64,000 bases of DNA. It comes from Pseudoneurospora amorphoporcata (taxonomy: Eukaryota; Ascomycota; Sordariomycetes; Sordariales; Sordariaceae). Position 1 is the first letter of the stretch. The number at the start of each line of letters is the position of its first letter. The notes under the pieces are model-generated. The model searched no databases, was not told the origin of the DNA, and saw only the letters and a list, made by a program, of their open reading frames with translations. The stretch covers positions 124,001 to 188,000 of the forward strand of contig MU859111.1 of NCBI GenBank assembly GCA_033297205.1. The letters run 5' to 3'. A program made the translations under genes and the position numbers. Shown one piece after another: positions 31,262-41,165 of this stretch.

Positions 31262-32911
31262 ATGAATCGCAGCTTCGTCCGACTCTCCAGCCGTCTAGCC
31301 ACACTCTGGATCTCCCAATTCCACCGGCCAGTCTCAACAATGTGTCCGCCCAGTCGCCCAACCCGTAGCGCAAAGTCGCGGGCGGCAACCAAAATCACTT
31401 CGGCCACCATGGAGGAATCCAGCGTTGAGGAGCAAACCAGCGCCAAGAAGGTTACCCGGGCCAGCGGTGGTGGTGTCAAGAAGGAGGAAGAGGTTGTCAT
31501 CAAGAAAGTTGCTGCGACAAAGCGCAAAGGAAAGACCCAAGGAGACGATGATGAAGACATTGAGAACAAGGACCCCGTTCAAGAAGTCGAAACGAAAAAG
31601 CCGGCTCCCAAGAAGCGCAAGACCAAGGCTTCCGAAGAAGATGCCACTCCCTTAGCGGCCAGGACACCAGTTGAGTCGATGAAGAGGAAGCTTTACATCG
31701 GAGCCCATGTTAGCAGTGCTGGAGGTATGTCTTGCCCCCCACATCGTCATCACTTTGTTTACGTCCCCTTAAATATCTCCCAACCACTACTAACCAAATC
31801 ACTAATCCCACCCACCACAGGCGTCCAAAACTCCATCACCAACGCCCTCCACATCGGCGCCAACGCCTTCGCCGTCTTCCTCAAATCCCAACGCAAATGG
31901 GTATCTCCGCCCCTCGAGCCCTCCGCCGCCTCCTCCTTCCGCGACCTCGCCTCTCTCCACTCCTACTCGGTCGGGGAACACGTCCTCCCGCACGGCTCCT
32001 ACCTCGTCAACCTCGCCCAGATCGACAAGACCAAAGCCGACCAAGCCTACTCCAACTTCGTCGACGACCTGCAACGGTGCGCCACCCTGGGGATCAAGCT
32101 GTACAACTTCCACCCCGGTTCTACCGGCGGGGAACCCATCGAGGAGGCATGCGCGCGGATTGCGTCCCAATTAAATCGGGCCCATAAGGAAAAGGGCACG
32201 GGCGATGTGGTGACGGTTATCGAGAATATGTGCGGCTCTGGGAACGTGATTGGCTCCCGGTTTGAGGAACTCAAAATGATTATTGATGGTGTGGAGGATA
32301 AGAGCCGCGTGGGCGTGTGCATTGATACGTGCCATGCTTTCGCGGCAGGACACGATTTGCGCACGCCGGAGGCTTTTGAGGAGACCATGAAGCGGTTCGA
32401 CGAGATTGTCGGTCTCAGATATCTCAAGGCGTTCCATCTGAACGATAGCAAAGCCCCCTTTGGGTCGCATCGCGACCTACATGCCAACATCGGCACCGGC
32501 TTCCTCGGGTTGAGGGCATTTCATAACCTGATGAACTACGAGGCCGTACAGGGGTTGCCGATGGTGTTGGAGACGCCGATAGAGGAGAAGGGAGCCGATG
32601 GGAAGATGGTGGAGAATAAGCAGGTTTGGGCGGACGAGATCAAGCTATTGGAGAGTTTGGTGGGGATGGATGCGGAGAGCGAGGAGTTTAAGAAGGTGGA
32701 GGACGAGTTGCAAAGAAGGGGCGCGAGTGAACGGGCGAAAATTCAGGAGCAGGTCGATAACAAGGCTGAGAAAGATGCGAAGAAGGCGGAGAAGGATGCG
32801 GCGAAGGCTGCTAATGGGAAAGGGAAGAAGGGGGCTGTGGCGAAGGAAGGGTCGATATCGAACTTCTTTAAGAAGAAGGAAGTGAAGGAGGAAAGTGAAG
32901 CGGAGGAGTAA
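31262..32911 (+). CDS. apn1: AP endonuclease Apn1 (endonuclease IV family)
   Basis: Incises DNA at abasic sites in base excision repair. Exons 31262-31724 and 31821-32911 give 517 aa. Predicted metal ligands of the endonuclease IV TIM barrel are all visible: PHGSYLVN, FHPGS, VIENMCGSG, CIDTCHAFAAGHD, FHLNDSK, HRDLHANIG and VLETP. The N-terminus is extended by about 145 residues: a basic, acid-poor leader (MNRSFVRLSSRLATLWISQF) suggests mitochondrial import, a second in-frame Met at 31340 begins a Lys/Arg-rich nuclear-type segment, and then a charged linker leads to the barrel. The C-terminus carries a Lys/Ala-rich helix and an EGSISNFFKKK motif resembling a PCNA-binding box. The intron (96 nt, GTATGT...ACTAAC...ACAG) is a multiple of three without stops. 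Confidence 0.92.
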   Translation: MNRSFVRLSSRLATLWISQFHRPVSTMCPPSRPTRSAKSRAATKITSATMEESSVEEQTSAKKVTRASGGGVKKEEEVVIKKVAATKRKGKTQGDDDEDIENKDPVQEVETKKPAPKKRKTKASEEDATPLAARTPVESMKRKLYIGAHVSSAGGMSCPPHRHHFVYVPLNISQPLLTKSLIPPTTGVQNSITNALHIGANAFAVFLKSQRKWVSPPLEPSAASSFRDLASLHSYSVGEHVLPHGSYLVNLAQIDKTKADQAYSNFVDDLQRCATLGIKLYNFHPGSTGGEPIEEACARIASQLNRAHKEKGTGDVVTVIENMCGSGNVIGSRFEELKMIIDGVEDKSRVGVCIDTCHAFAAGHDLRTPEAFEETMKRFDEIVGLRYLKAFHLNDSKAPFGSHRDLHANIGTGFLGLRAFHNLMNYEAVQGLPMVLETPIEEKGADGKMVENKQVWADEIKLLESLVGMDAESEEFKKVEDELQRRGASERAKIQEQVDNKAEKDAKKAEKDAAKAANGKGKKGAVAKEGSISNFFKKKEVKEESEAEE

Positions 32912-33345
32912 GACCTTGTGACCAAGGGGGTAAAAAGCATGAGTGAGGCGAGGGACTGAATCATTTTTTCTTCATGTGCTATTTATTATCTCATGACCGT
33001 TGACAAACGCTATTTACCTAGCTATGGAGTTGGGGGTATGATGCTTTGGAGCTTGTATGTAAAGCATTGCATGGACAGGTGCCACCATAAAAGGGGCAAT
33101 GGAAAAGGAAATGTATATCCATCCTAGTAAAGAAATCAGAAAGCCTACCATTATGTTCAGCAAAGTCCTTTGCTCCTGATATTACCTTTAAACCCTCTTC
33201 GTCAACTCCTGATCGCCCTTAAACTCTTCTTGAGATAGGCTTCCGAGAAGAAAACAATAAGAGCAATCCCCAAATCCTCAAAACGATACCCACGACCACC
33301 TCCTCTTCCCTCAGAGGTATTCTCAAAGAAAACTCCTCACCTCCT
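32912..33345. other. Convergent 3' intergenic region
   Basis: Between the ends of the apn1-like gene (+) and the MadBub kinase gene (-). Nothing beyond 3' UTR-type sequence seen. Confidence 0.5.
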
Positions 33346-36300
33346 TCACCTCCTCCCCCTAGACCAAGCCTCAACCTTCCCCATCCAACCCCGCAACCCC
33401 ACGCCCCTCTCGCCATTCTCCTCCAACCAGCCCTCCATCCTCTCTCTAACAGTCCTCAGTCCCTTCAGCACCGGCATCTTACCCGGGTGCTCCTCCTCCT
33501 CATCCACATAGCTTCCCGGATTAAGCAACAAATCAAAACAATGGCCCCAAATATCCGTCTGCCAATACCTTTTCAGCGTTTCCCTAATCTTGTACCTCTT
33601 CTGATCATTACCACCGCCTACATGAGTAAACGAGCGCGAGTGCGCACTCCCACAGGGAACCGTATCAATGTACTTCCCAAACAACAGCGCGTGCACGACA
33701 CCTGCGAGACCGTGGTAATCAATCTGCCACGTCCAGCTTCTTCCCTCCCTCATCTCGGCGCAATCTTGCGCCGTAGGCTTCCAGTTTGCAACGAATTGTA
33801 CGTCGTCTCTAAAGGCCTTGAAGTCGATGCCCCGTCCGAAATCGATCAGCGTCAGGCCGCGCGCGGCCCACCCGCCCGATCCGTCGGCGTGGTACTGATT
33901 AGTAGGCAGGATATCCGTAGTCGTCGGCAGGCGGAGGAGACAGTTATCGACTTTGACGTCGCCGTGCATGATTCCCACCGAGTGCAAGGCCTCGACGGCG
34001 CGTAGGAGTTCGATGGTGAAGAGCATGGCGAGTTGCTCGTCCATTACTCCCGAGGACTCGGAGCGGAAGAGGTTGATTACGTCCAGCAGAGTGCCGTGCT
34101 GGAAAAAGGGCAGGAAGAGGAAGCCTTCGTCTTGGTAGAGGTGAAGCTCGAGAGCGGGACTGAGGGAGGCGAGGGCGCGGTGGTGGAGCGGGGTGTTGGC
34201 GGCTAGGAGTCGGGTGTGCGAGAGGCGCATCATGTAAAATTCCCAGGCTGTCGGGGGTTGTTCCATCTTGAGGGCTTCGCGGGGTGCGCGGATTAGGTGG
34301 GCTGGGAGGTTGGTGTTCTCGTCGTTCTTTTGCTGTCCGTAGCCGTAACCGACGGTTTGGGGAGCGGTCTTGGTGGGCTTGGAGTTCTCGACCAGGTAGA
34401 CGGGGGCATAGGCACCGGCGCCGAGCTCCTTTTTGATAGTGTACTTGATACTGGGATTACCGGGGAGCTGCAACGTAATAGGATGCGGCTCGTTCAGGGA
34501 ATCGCGCTTGTCGGCTGAGGTGCTCTTCCTGCCGCGTTTACTAGCCGCGGACTGGGCTTGGGCAAACTTGCGGATCTCGGCGCCCTTGCGGAACTTCTCG
34601 TGGCGATGGTCGTAGAAGCCCTCGTACGAGGTGAGGGGAGGGTGAATGTTGGCTAGGATCTTCTTGCGAACGAGCTCGTCGACGGGATTGCACTGGGGCT
34701 CCTTGATTATGGGTCCTGGAAGCCTGGGCGCGAGAGGTGAGACGGCTCTGTGTGCCAAAGGCGGTGTGGTAACTGACTTTACGGCGAGAGGTGATCTAGG
34801 CGCGGCTGGTTGGTCATGAAGAACCGGAATCGGCGAGAACTTTTTTTGCGGTTCCTCCTTTTCCTCGTCTTCCTCAGGAATCTCGCGCAGCGGACTGCTC
34901 TCCGGCCCAAGCATATCCTCATCTTCATTCTCGGAATATTGGCCTTCCTCCTCTTCACCGTCGACTGACATGTCATCCCTCAAATCATGGTCATGACCGG
35001 GTGTCTTAGACGGGGTCTTGGTGAGAATAGGGTAATGCATGTTTGGGTGGTGATATGTGACGTCGATAGAAGAGAACTCGGTCCTCTCCGTGATGGGCGT
35101 CATGAAGGGCAGGCGGTTGTTAGCCACTTCTACCGGATCTCGATACGGCCTTCTTGTCGGGACGTAGTCTGTGGGAGGGACTGGTACGAACATGTTCCTC
35201 ATTCTAGGAGGAGATTCCTCGGTTGCGGGTGGAGGTTGTTGGGTGAAAAATCGTTCACCCTGGATTGAGTTTCCATCTGGAAACCTATTGTGGCTGACTT
35301 GTGAATGGGAGGTTTCAGGTTGGCCGTTGAGTTCTTCGTCCAAAACATCTGTCATTTCATGGTCTTCGTCCCCACCGCCCTGGTAATCTGGAATGTGTTT
35401 TCGCGCTGTAAAGTCAGACCACTCGCTCTTAACGTCGTCGTCCTCGTCTGCAACATCCGTTTCTTCGACAGCCTCTACAACTGTGGTCTCATCTCCCGCT
35501 TCACTGGTCGCGATGTTTCTGGAAGTGTCGTCCACACCGCAGGTATAGTCATCCGAATCGTAGCGGTTCTCGTCGTCGCTCAAACCGGGGTTTGCTGCAG
35601 GTTTAATCGGAGCGTTGAAGATGTCGTAAATGTCATCTGTCGCTGCCTTCGTGTGCAGTGTCATAGTCGGTTCTGATGTCGAGCCTCTCTTCTTCATCTT
35701 TGGCCGCCCAGGAGAGTCCAGCTTGGCTTTGACTATGGCTGTCCGTTAGTAAATCTAGAGGAAATCGGTTGCCCGGGAGGTGAGTGCATACTGATCTGTG
35801 TCTCGTTCACCTCCATCATCTTTTTCTTCTTGGCACTCCTGCCAGCCTTGTATTGAGGGTAGATGGGCTTCCCGTTTTCATCCAGTTTCAGAACATCATG
35901 GTAGGCCACAATTTTCGTCGACGCCATCTCGAGCGTTAGGTCTTCCATATTTTCGTCCCTTCTTGGGGTCAACATCGCATCAAGGGGTCGCTTCTTTCTC
36001 TCATCATCCCAAATCACATCTAGCCAGCCTCTTCGGGCGGCCCATATCTCCTCGAAACTCAACTCCGTACCGGGCTCGTCGGGCGTAGGGTAGACCACTC
36101 TAAGGTCAACGAATACCCGCTCCCGCTTACCCGTTACCGGATTCACCGTCACCTGGGACTGAGAATGGTGTATTGGAATATGTGATTGAGAAAGTTGTTG
36201 CTTGTTCATCATCATCATCATCATCGGATTCGTAGTCTTCTTGGTCTGTAAAATAACGTACAAAAATGAGTGCGCCAGAACGCCGAGCGCACCACCCATC

Positions 36301-37427
36301 ATAAACAATTAGTCCTATTCTTAATCAACATCGGCTTTGAGGACAGGAACAGGTTAAGGGGACGTATGACTTACCGTATCCCTGAATACCTGCATCTTCT
36401 GCGCAGATTTCTGTCCACCAGCCTTGAGCACCTCGCCAGCCCACGGCTTCGGCTCCATGGTATTCTCCTTCTTCCGGTCGGACAAGCTCCCAATACTATC
36501 CCATCCCTTCGAGCCAGCACCTAGAGAGCCCGGCGCCGGTTGTTGCGCAGCGGCGTCCGCATCCGAAAAGATCGCCAGCTTACTCTTCCGCTTCGACGGT
36601 CCCGCAGCAGCAGCTCCTCCAACGCCCATATTCGGTCTCGGCGCCTGTGGATCCCGAGGCAGCCTCTCCACGCCCGCAGCCATGAACGGATCTGACTTGA
36701 TGCCCAGTGCCTTTCTGACCACCGGCAGGACGGGCACGCTATTGCTTTGATCCTCAGCACCTTCGGGAAGCGCCGCGCGTCGTTGCTCGAATTCGCCAAA
36801 CTTCCTCACCAGCCTTGATATCGGCCTGGCCTCCTTCTCAAGGCCCATCTTGTAAACCTCCTCGGCTTGCGCCCAGAGCCCTTCACCCTCCAGGTACGCC
36901 GCGAGCTCCTCGTAGTACAGCGCCAGCTGGTCACCGATCTGGTGTCTCGACAGAAAGACGAAGGCCTCGCGGGGCGCATCACTGAACATGCGGATGTAGT
37001 GCAGCCACATCTTCAAGTAGCGTGCATCGTTGCGGTACTGGGCGCTGCCAACAAAGGCGCGGGTGGCGCGCTCGAGCAGCAGATGTAGTTGCGACTGCGG
37101 TGTGGCCGAGGCGGACGGGTAGGCGTCGAGAGTCCAGCGGACGTAGCGGTCGTAGATGTCGAGGGGGTCATCTTGCTCTTCGGGGTTAAAGGCGGCAAGC
37201 TCAGCTTCGTATTCGGCGCGAATGGCGTCATTGACAGACTTGACTTCGATAGGGTTCGGGGTTGGTGTTAGTTGTGGTGTGAGCGCTTGCCTAGAGCCGC
37301 TAGCGCCATGTGTTGGAGAGAAGAGTTCCGCGAGCTTGCGGGCGGAGCGACCGCTGGGGAGGGCTTGGATGTTCTCTTTGTGGGATTCAATAATGTCGAA
37401 GTTGACGGAGTCATCTTGGGTCGCCAT
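33346..37427 (-). CDS. bub1: Spindle checkpoint kinase of combined Mad3/Bub1 (MadBub) type
   Basis: Three minus-strand exons (36375-37427, 35792-36245, 33346-35732) join to 1297 aa. N-terminus: a KEN box in ESHKENIQALP (about residue 16), then the TPR Mad3/Bub1 homology region I (DPLDIYDRYVRWTL through FVFLSRHQIGDQLALYYEEL). A second KEN box follows in SDRKKENTMEPKPWAGE near residue 330. Exon 2 has the GLEBS Bub3-binding motif (GTELSFEEIWAARRGW). The C-terminal kinase domain has GAGAYAPVY, the ALKMEQP lysine, HGDVKVDNCLL, IDFGRGIDF and the Bub1-typical WTWQIDYHGLAGVVHALLFGKY. In the family, KEN boxes inhibit APC/C-Cdc20 and the kinase phosphorylates H2A for shugoshin recruitment. Exon 2 starts with TKKTTNP followed by six Met codons, a trinucleotide repeat. 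The start at 37427 is the first ATG before the conserved region. Confidence 0.93.
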
Positions 37428-38365
37428 CTTGTCTGACGCCTTTGTTGTTACGTGTAAGAAGGTGAGACTGGCCGCGTTGTATAGAAGTTTGGATCCCTCT
37501 AATTCCTGGGATGCGGTATTCGTCAAGGGCGCGGAGCCGGCAATATGTTGTTGTTATTATGTCGCGTTTAAAAGGCCACGCGATCGGGAAGTGTGTCGCT
37601 TGTTCGTTGTTGTTGGAGTTGACCTTCTCTCTCACCAGTTGCTTTGAGAGACGCGATGAATGTTTGATTCTGTACAAGCGATGACCTTTGCCATCTAGAC
37701 CATGCTGAATTGGGTTGAACGAAGAGGGGGCATGTGGATTTTCTTCCCTTGTTGATTCACCCTAACCAAACAATCATGCGAGTCACCGTAGCAACCGCAC
37801 GGGCAGCTGGCAAGCGTTTTTGTGCAGCGGCTTCCGTCTGCGCAATGTGTGCCGGCAGGCAGGAGTGGCAGGAACTTCCTGCAGGGACAGAGAAATCGGG
37901 GTTTGGAAAGCCACATCGCAGGGCAATGGGGCTGATAAAACGCTCAGCCACAGCAGTTCTCACCGCCCCGGTTCCCAACGGTCGCCGCGGCTCGGGATCA
38001 TCAACGAGGATCGATAGATCGAAGTCTAGCCGATGTTTCGGTTATTCATGGCCGCTTATGTCTTTAGCCGTGAAAATGTATCATTTTTTTGCCAAGGCCG
38101 TTTTTGACCAATGGGTTGGCGTTATTTTATCCACTGGTACTTCTTGGCCACGCAGACACCTGGGCTTGGTTGGTTTTTGCGCGCGTTTGGCGAACTTCTT
38201 TGGAAGGCCACCAAGTAAGTACTACAGGTAGAGGGTAGCCCTGCCAAGAAATGATACAATTTCACGGCTAAGGGGATAGCAAAGAGCCCGGCCTGTCGAA
38301 CAGGTACACTATCTGACTACAAAACAAAAACGGCGTCAGCCCCGTAAACAACCTCGCTCGCCCGT
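37428..38365. other. Intergenic: promoter region of MadBub kinase
   Basis: Upstream of the leftward MadBub gene. An open frame at 37746-38231 (+) is devoid of recognisable domains and not called. Nothing else seen up to the transposon-like element. Confidence 0.5.
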
Positions 38366-38373
38366 GTTGCCCC
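38366..38373. repeat. Putative target-site duplication, left copy
   Basis: GTTGCCCC directly abutting the left inverted repeat of the hAT-like element; the identical octamer abuts the right end at 38770-38777. Confidence 0.8.
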
Positions 38374-38769
38374 TAGAGGTCGACTGATACGGAAAAAAAT
38401 GGGGTTTTTTCACTTTCTGTCAAATTTCTGAAATTACCGCTAATTCAAGGTCCGTGCTCAAGGTCCGTGCACCAAACACTTGCACCCACCCAACTTACTA
38501 AGAGCTGGTAGTTCCCGAGCTGACTTTTGAGTACTGAGGGTGTTAGGATATGAGATTAATCGAATTTCTAACTAAAAGGTTGGTTGCCCTTAGTTTGGAG
38601 CTCCGGCCACTAGAGTTTTAATTATAAGGGTGCTGACTGCTAAGTCTCCGTAAGATAAAGCGGGATGTTAGCGATAAGATACAAAATAATGGAAAGAGAA
38701 GCCAACTTTTCATGAAATTTCCTGAAATTTCAGAAATTTCTACTGACGAGAAATTCCAATGGACCTCTA
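38374..38769. mobile_element. Non-autonomous hAT-like transposon (MITE), 396 bp
   Basis: Starts TAGAGGTCGA and ends with the complementary sequence (right end read inward: TAGAGGTCCA), an 8-bp perfect terminal inverted repeat that fits the hAT terminal pattern YARNG. It is flanked by an 8-bp direct repeat GTTGCCCC, the hAT duplication length. Subterminal inverted copies of AAATTTCTGAAATT occur near both ends (about 38424-38438 and 38725-38742). The interior is AT-richer than the flanks, has a short tandem repeat (CAAGGTCCGTGC twice near 38447-38473) and no transposase frame. It lies upstream of the MadBub gene and downstream of enolase. Because it has no coding capacity, movement would need a transposase supplied elsewhere (inference). 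Confidence 0.8.
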
Positions 38770-38777
38770 GTTGCCCC
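38770..38777. repeat. Putative target-site duplication, right copy
   Basis: GTTGCCCC, identical to the left copy at 38366-38373, immediately outside the right terminal repeat. Confidence 0.8.
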
Positions 38778-39298
38778 GGACACCTTAATGGACAAGCCAT
38801 TACCTGGGGATGGGTTTCTAGAATGACGTGCGCTTAAATACGCAAAGCCCCAGTTACAGCACGCTTTTCCACATGCTTATTTCAGTCTCCCAGAACAAAA
38901 CGATCATTGAGATCCTGACATCCTTCGGAAAACAGCGGTGATAGCCTTTGGCGGACCTGACAAGAAGGCACTACTGTAACAGGGGTGCCGTGTTGGGTAC
39001 CAGTAGCCCGGAGCGGGCCGGGAATGGGAACGGGGAATCGCGGGGAAAGGGGAGAAACAGACGTTCCAACACTACCGATCCATGTCACAAACTTGCATGT
39101 GGTTCCTGCCAACGCATATGGGGTAAAAGAAAACTTGGTATTGATCATTAAAATTCTACGTCATTCCGCCATTTTCATTAGCCATACCCGTGTCTTTGGT
39201 CATCCGAGGTAACACATGTCGATCAACCGATCACCTCTAGAACCATGCCCAGGTTCCGATTCCATCCGAACCGGTCCCCATCATCACCATGCAACCAC
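38778..39298. other. Intergenic: 3' flank of enolase
   Basis: Between the transposon-like element and the enolase stop codon. No gene or strong signal seen. Confidence 0.5.
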
Positions 39299-40744
39299 TT
39301 AGAGCTCAACAGCCTTGCGGAAGTTCTCGCCGGCGTAGATGGCGTTGTCGCCAAGCTCCTCCTCGATGCGGAGGATCTGGTTGAGCTTGGCAAGACGCTC
39401 GGAACGGGCAGGAGCACCGGTCTTGATCTGACCAGAGCGGATACCAACGACGATGTCGGCAATGGTGACATCCTCGGTCTCACCGGAGCGGTGAGAGACC
39501 ATGACACCCCAGCCATCGGCATAGGAGTCCTTGGCAGCCTGGATAGACTCAGTGAGGGTACCGATCTGGTTGACCTTGAGGAGGAGGGCGTTGGCAGCCT
39601 TGAGCTCGATGGCCTTCTTGATGCGGAGGGGGTTGGTGACGGTCAAGTCATCACCAACCAGCTGGATGTCCTGGGTCTTGTAGAAGTAGCTCCAGGCCTC
39701 CCAGTCGTCCTCAGCGAAGGGATCCTCGATGGAGACGATGGGGTACTTCTTGCAAAGCTCGGAGTAGAGGTGGGCGAGCTCCTCATAGGTGAGCCACTTG
39801 GAGGAGTCGGACTCGGGGTTCTTGAAGTCGAGGTCGTACTTCTTGACGTCCTCCTTGTAGAACTCGCTGGAAGCGACATCCATGGCGATCTTGACCTGGC
39901 CAGTGTAGCCGGCCTTCTCGATGGCCTCGGTGATGAGGTCGAGGGCCTCCTCGGGGTTCTGAATATCGGGAGCGACACCACCCTCGTCACCGACGTTGCC
40001 AGCGGACTGGCCGTACTTCTTCTTGGCAAGGCTCTTGAGGATCTGGTACACCTCAGCACCCTGGCGGAGGGCCTCAGAGAAGGAAGGAGCGGCGGAGGGG
40101 ACGATCATGAACTCCTGGAAGGCGAGACGGCCACCAGCGTGGGAACTGTCACATCGTTAGACCATTGCTTTGCGCATAAAGGGTTGGGAATTTCTAGACT
40201 TACCCGCCGTTGAGGACGTTCATGAAGGGAACGGGAAGAACATAGGGCTTCTTGGTGCCAGCAAGGTCGGAGATGTGAGCGTAGAGGGGAACACCCTTCT
40301 CGGCAGCACCGGCCTTGGCGACGGCGAGCGAGACACCGAGGATGGCGTTGGCGCCGAGCTTGGTCTTGTTGGTGGTGCCATCGAGGTCGATGAGGAACTT
40401 GTCAACCTTGGACTGGTCCTTGACGTCAATGTTCTCCTTGATGAGAGCGGGGCCGATGACCTCGTTCACGTTCTGGACAGCCTTGAGAACACCCTTGCCA
40501 GCCCACTTGGTCTTGTCACCATCGCGGAGCTCGCAAGCCTCGTGCTGGCCTGTTTAAAGTTGTTGTCAGTATTGTGTACATGCCTATCGAAGAGTGGATG
40601 TGAGTGTCGGTCTGACGTACCAGTTGAGGCACCAGAGGGGACAATGGCGCGGTGAAGGCCGAGCTCAGTGACAACGTCAACCTCAACGGTCGGGTTGCCA
40701 CGAGAGTCGTAGACGTAGCGAGCGTGGATCTTGGAGATGGGCAT
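39299..40744 (-). CDS. Enolase (phosphopyruvate hydratase)
   Basis: Glycolytic enzyme converting 2-phosphoglycerate to phosphoenolpyruvate in the cytosol. Exons 40621-40744, 40204-40549 and 39299-40145 join to 438 aa, the standard length. Visible signatures: MPISKIHARYVYDSRGNPTVEV, SGASTGQHEACELRD, NVLNGGSHAGG, the metal-binding VSIEDPFAEDDWEAW and GDDLTVTNP, the catalytic Lys in ALLLKVNQIGTLTESI and the SHRSGETED enolase signature. Strong C-ending codon bias indicates high expression. The ATG at 40744 is preceded by a likely 5'-UTR intron (40752-41165), so the promoter lies beyond about 41200. The C-terminus ENFRKAVEL is typical of fungal enolases. Confidence 0.97.
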
Positions 40745-40751
40745 TTTGAAT

Positions 40752-41165
40752 CTGTTGACGGCTTTGATGTTAGCTTTGTTTACTTGTTGACGGGAAAGGT
40801 GAGAACGTGACAACGGCTTTTGTAATGAAAGGCACGCCAGGTGAGCTCGGTGGGGTAGTACAGACTGTTTGTTGCTGCGACAGGATGAAGGCGAGGAGGA
40901 AGTTAGGAGGAAATGTTAGATAAAGAGAAGGATGACAGGACAGCTTGTTGAACGATTCTGCTCAACTATGAGCTGGGATGAGAAGAGTCACAGCTGGAAT
41001 ATCCCGCAGGACAAGAATCTTTTGGCGAGCAAATCAAGCCTCCTGAAGGGGCGACAGGATGGCGGGGCAGTGCCAAACTCGAGCGGTGTCGGAGGACATC
41101 ATCATCGTGAGGGGGGCAAGGGCTGAACTGAAGAGGAAGTGAAGCAATGCGGGATAGTCACTTAC
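40752..41165 (-). promoter_or_regulatory. Predicted 5'-UTR intron of enolase
   Basis: Minus-strand donor GTAAGT starting at 41165, branch-like GCTAACATC near 40770 and acceptor CAACAG ending at 40752, seven bases before the enolase ATG. Length 414 nt. The exonic side of the donor reads CCAT, so unspliced RNA contains ATG-TAA across the splice site. Leader introns are common in highly expressed fungal glycolytic genes. Confidence 0.7.

Noticed and set aside
37746..38231. Plus-strand frame (about 160 codons) upstream of the MadBub gene
   Set aside because: Mixed composition without domain; lies in promoter sequence.
38400..38760. RIP-mutated repeat
   Set aside because: AT-rich part of the hAT-like element, but no clear TpA excess or paired C-to-T pattern could be judged by eye; TIR and duplication explain it better.
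39245..40213. 322-codon open frame antisense to enolase
   Set aside because: Long antisense frames arise from the strongly biased codons (few T-starting sense codons yield few antisense stops) of highly expressed genes; it has no domain and the sense strand is unmistakably enolase.
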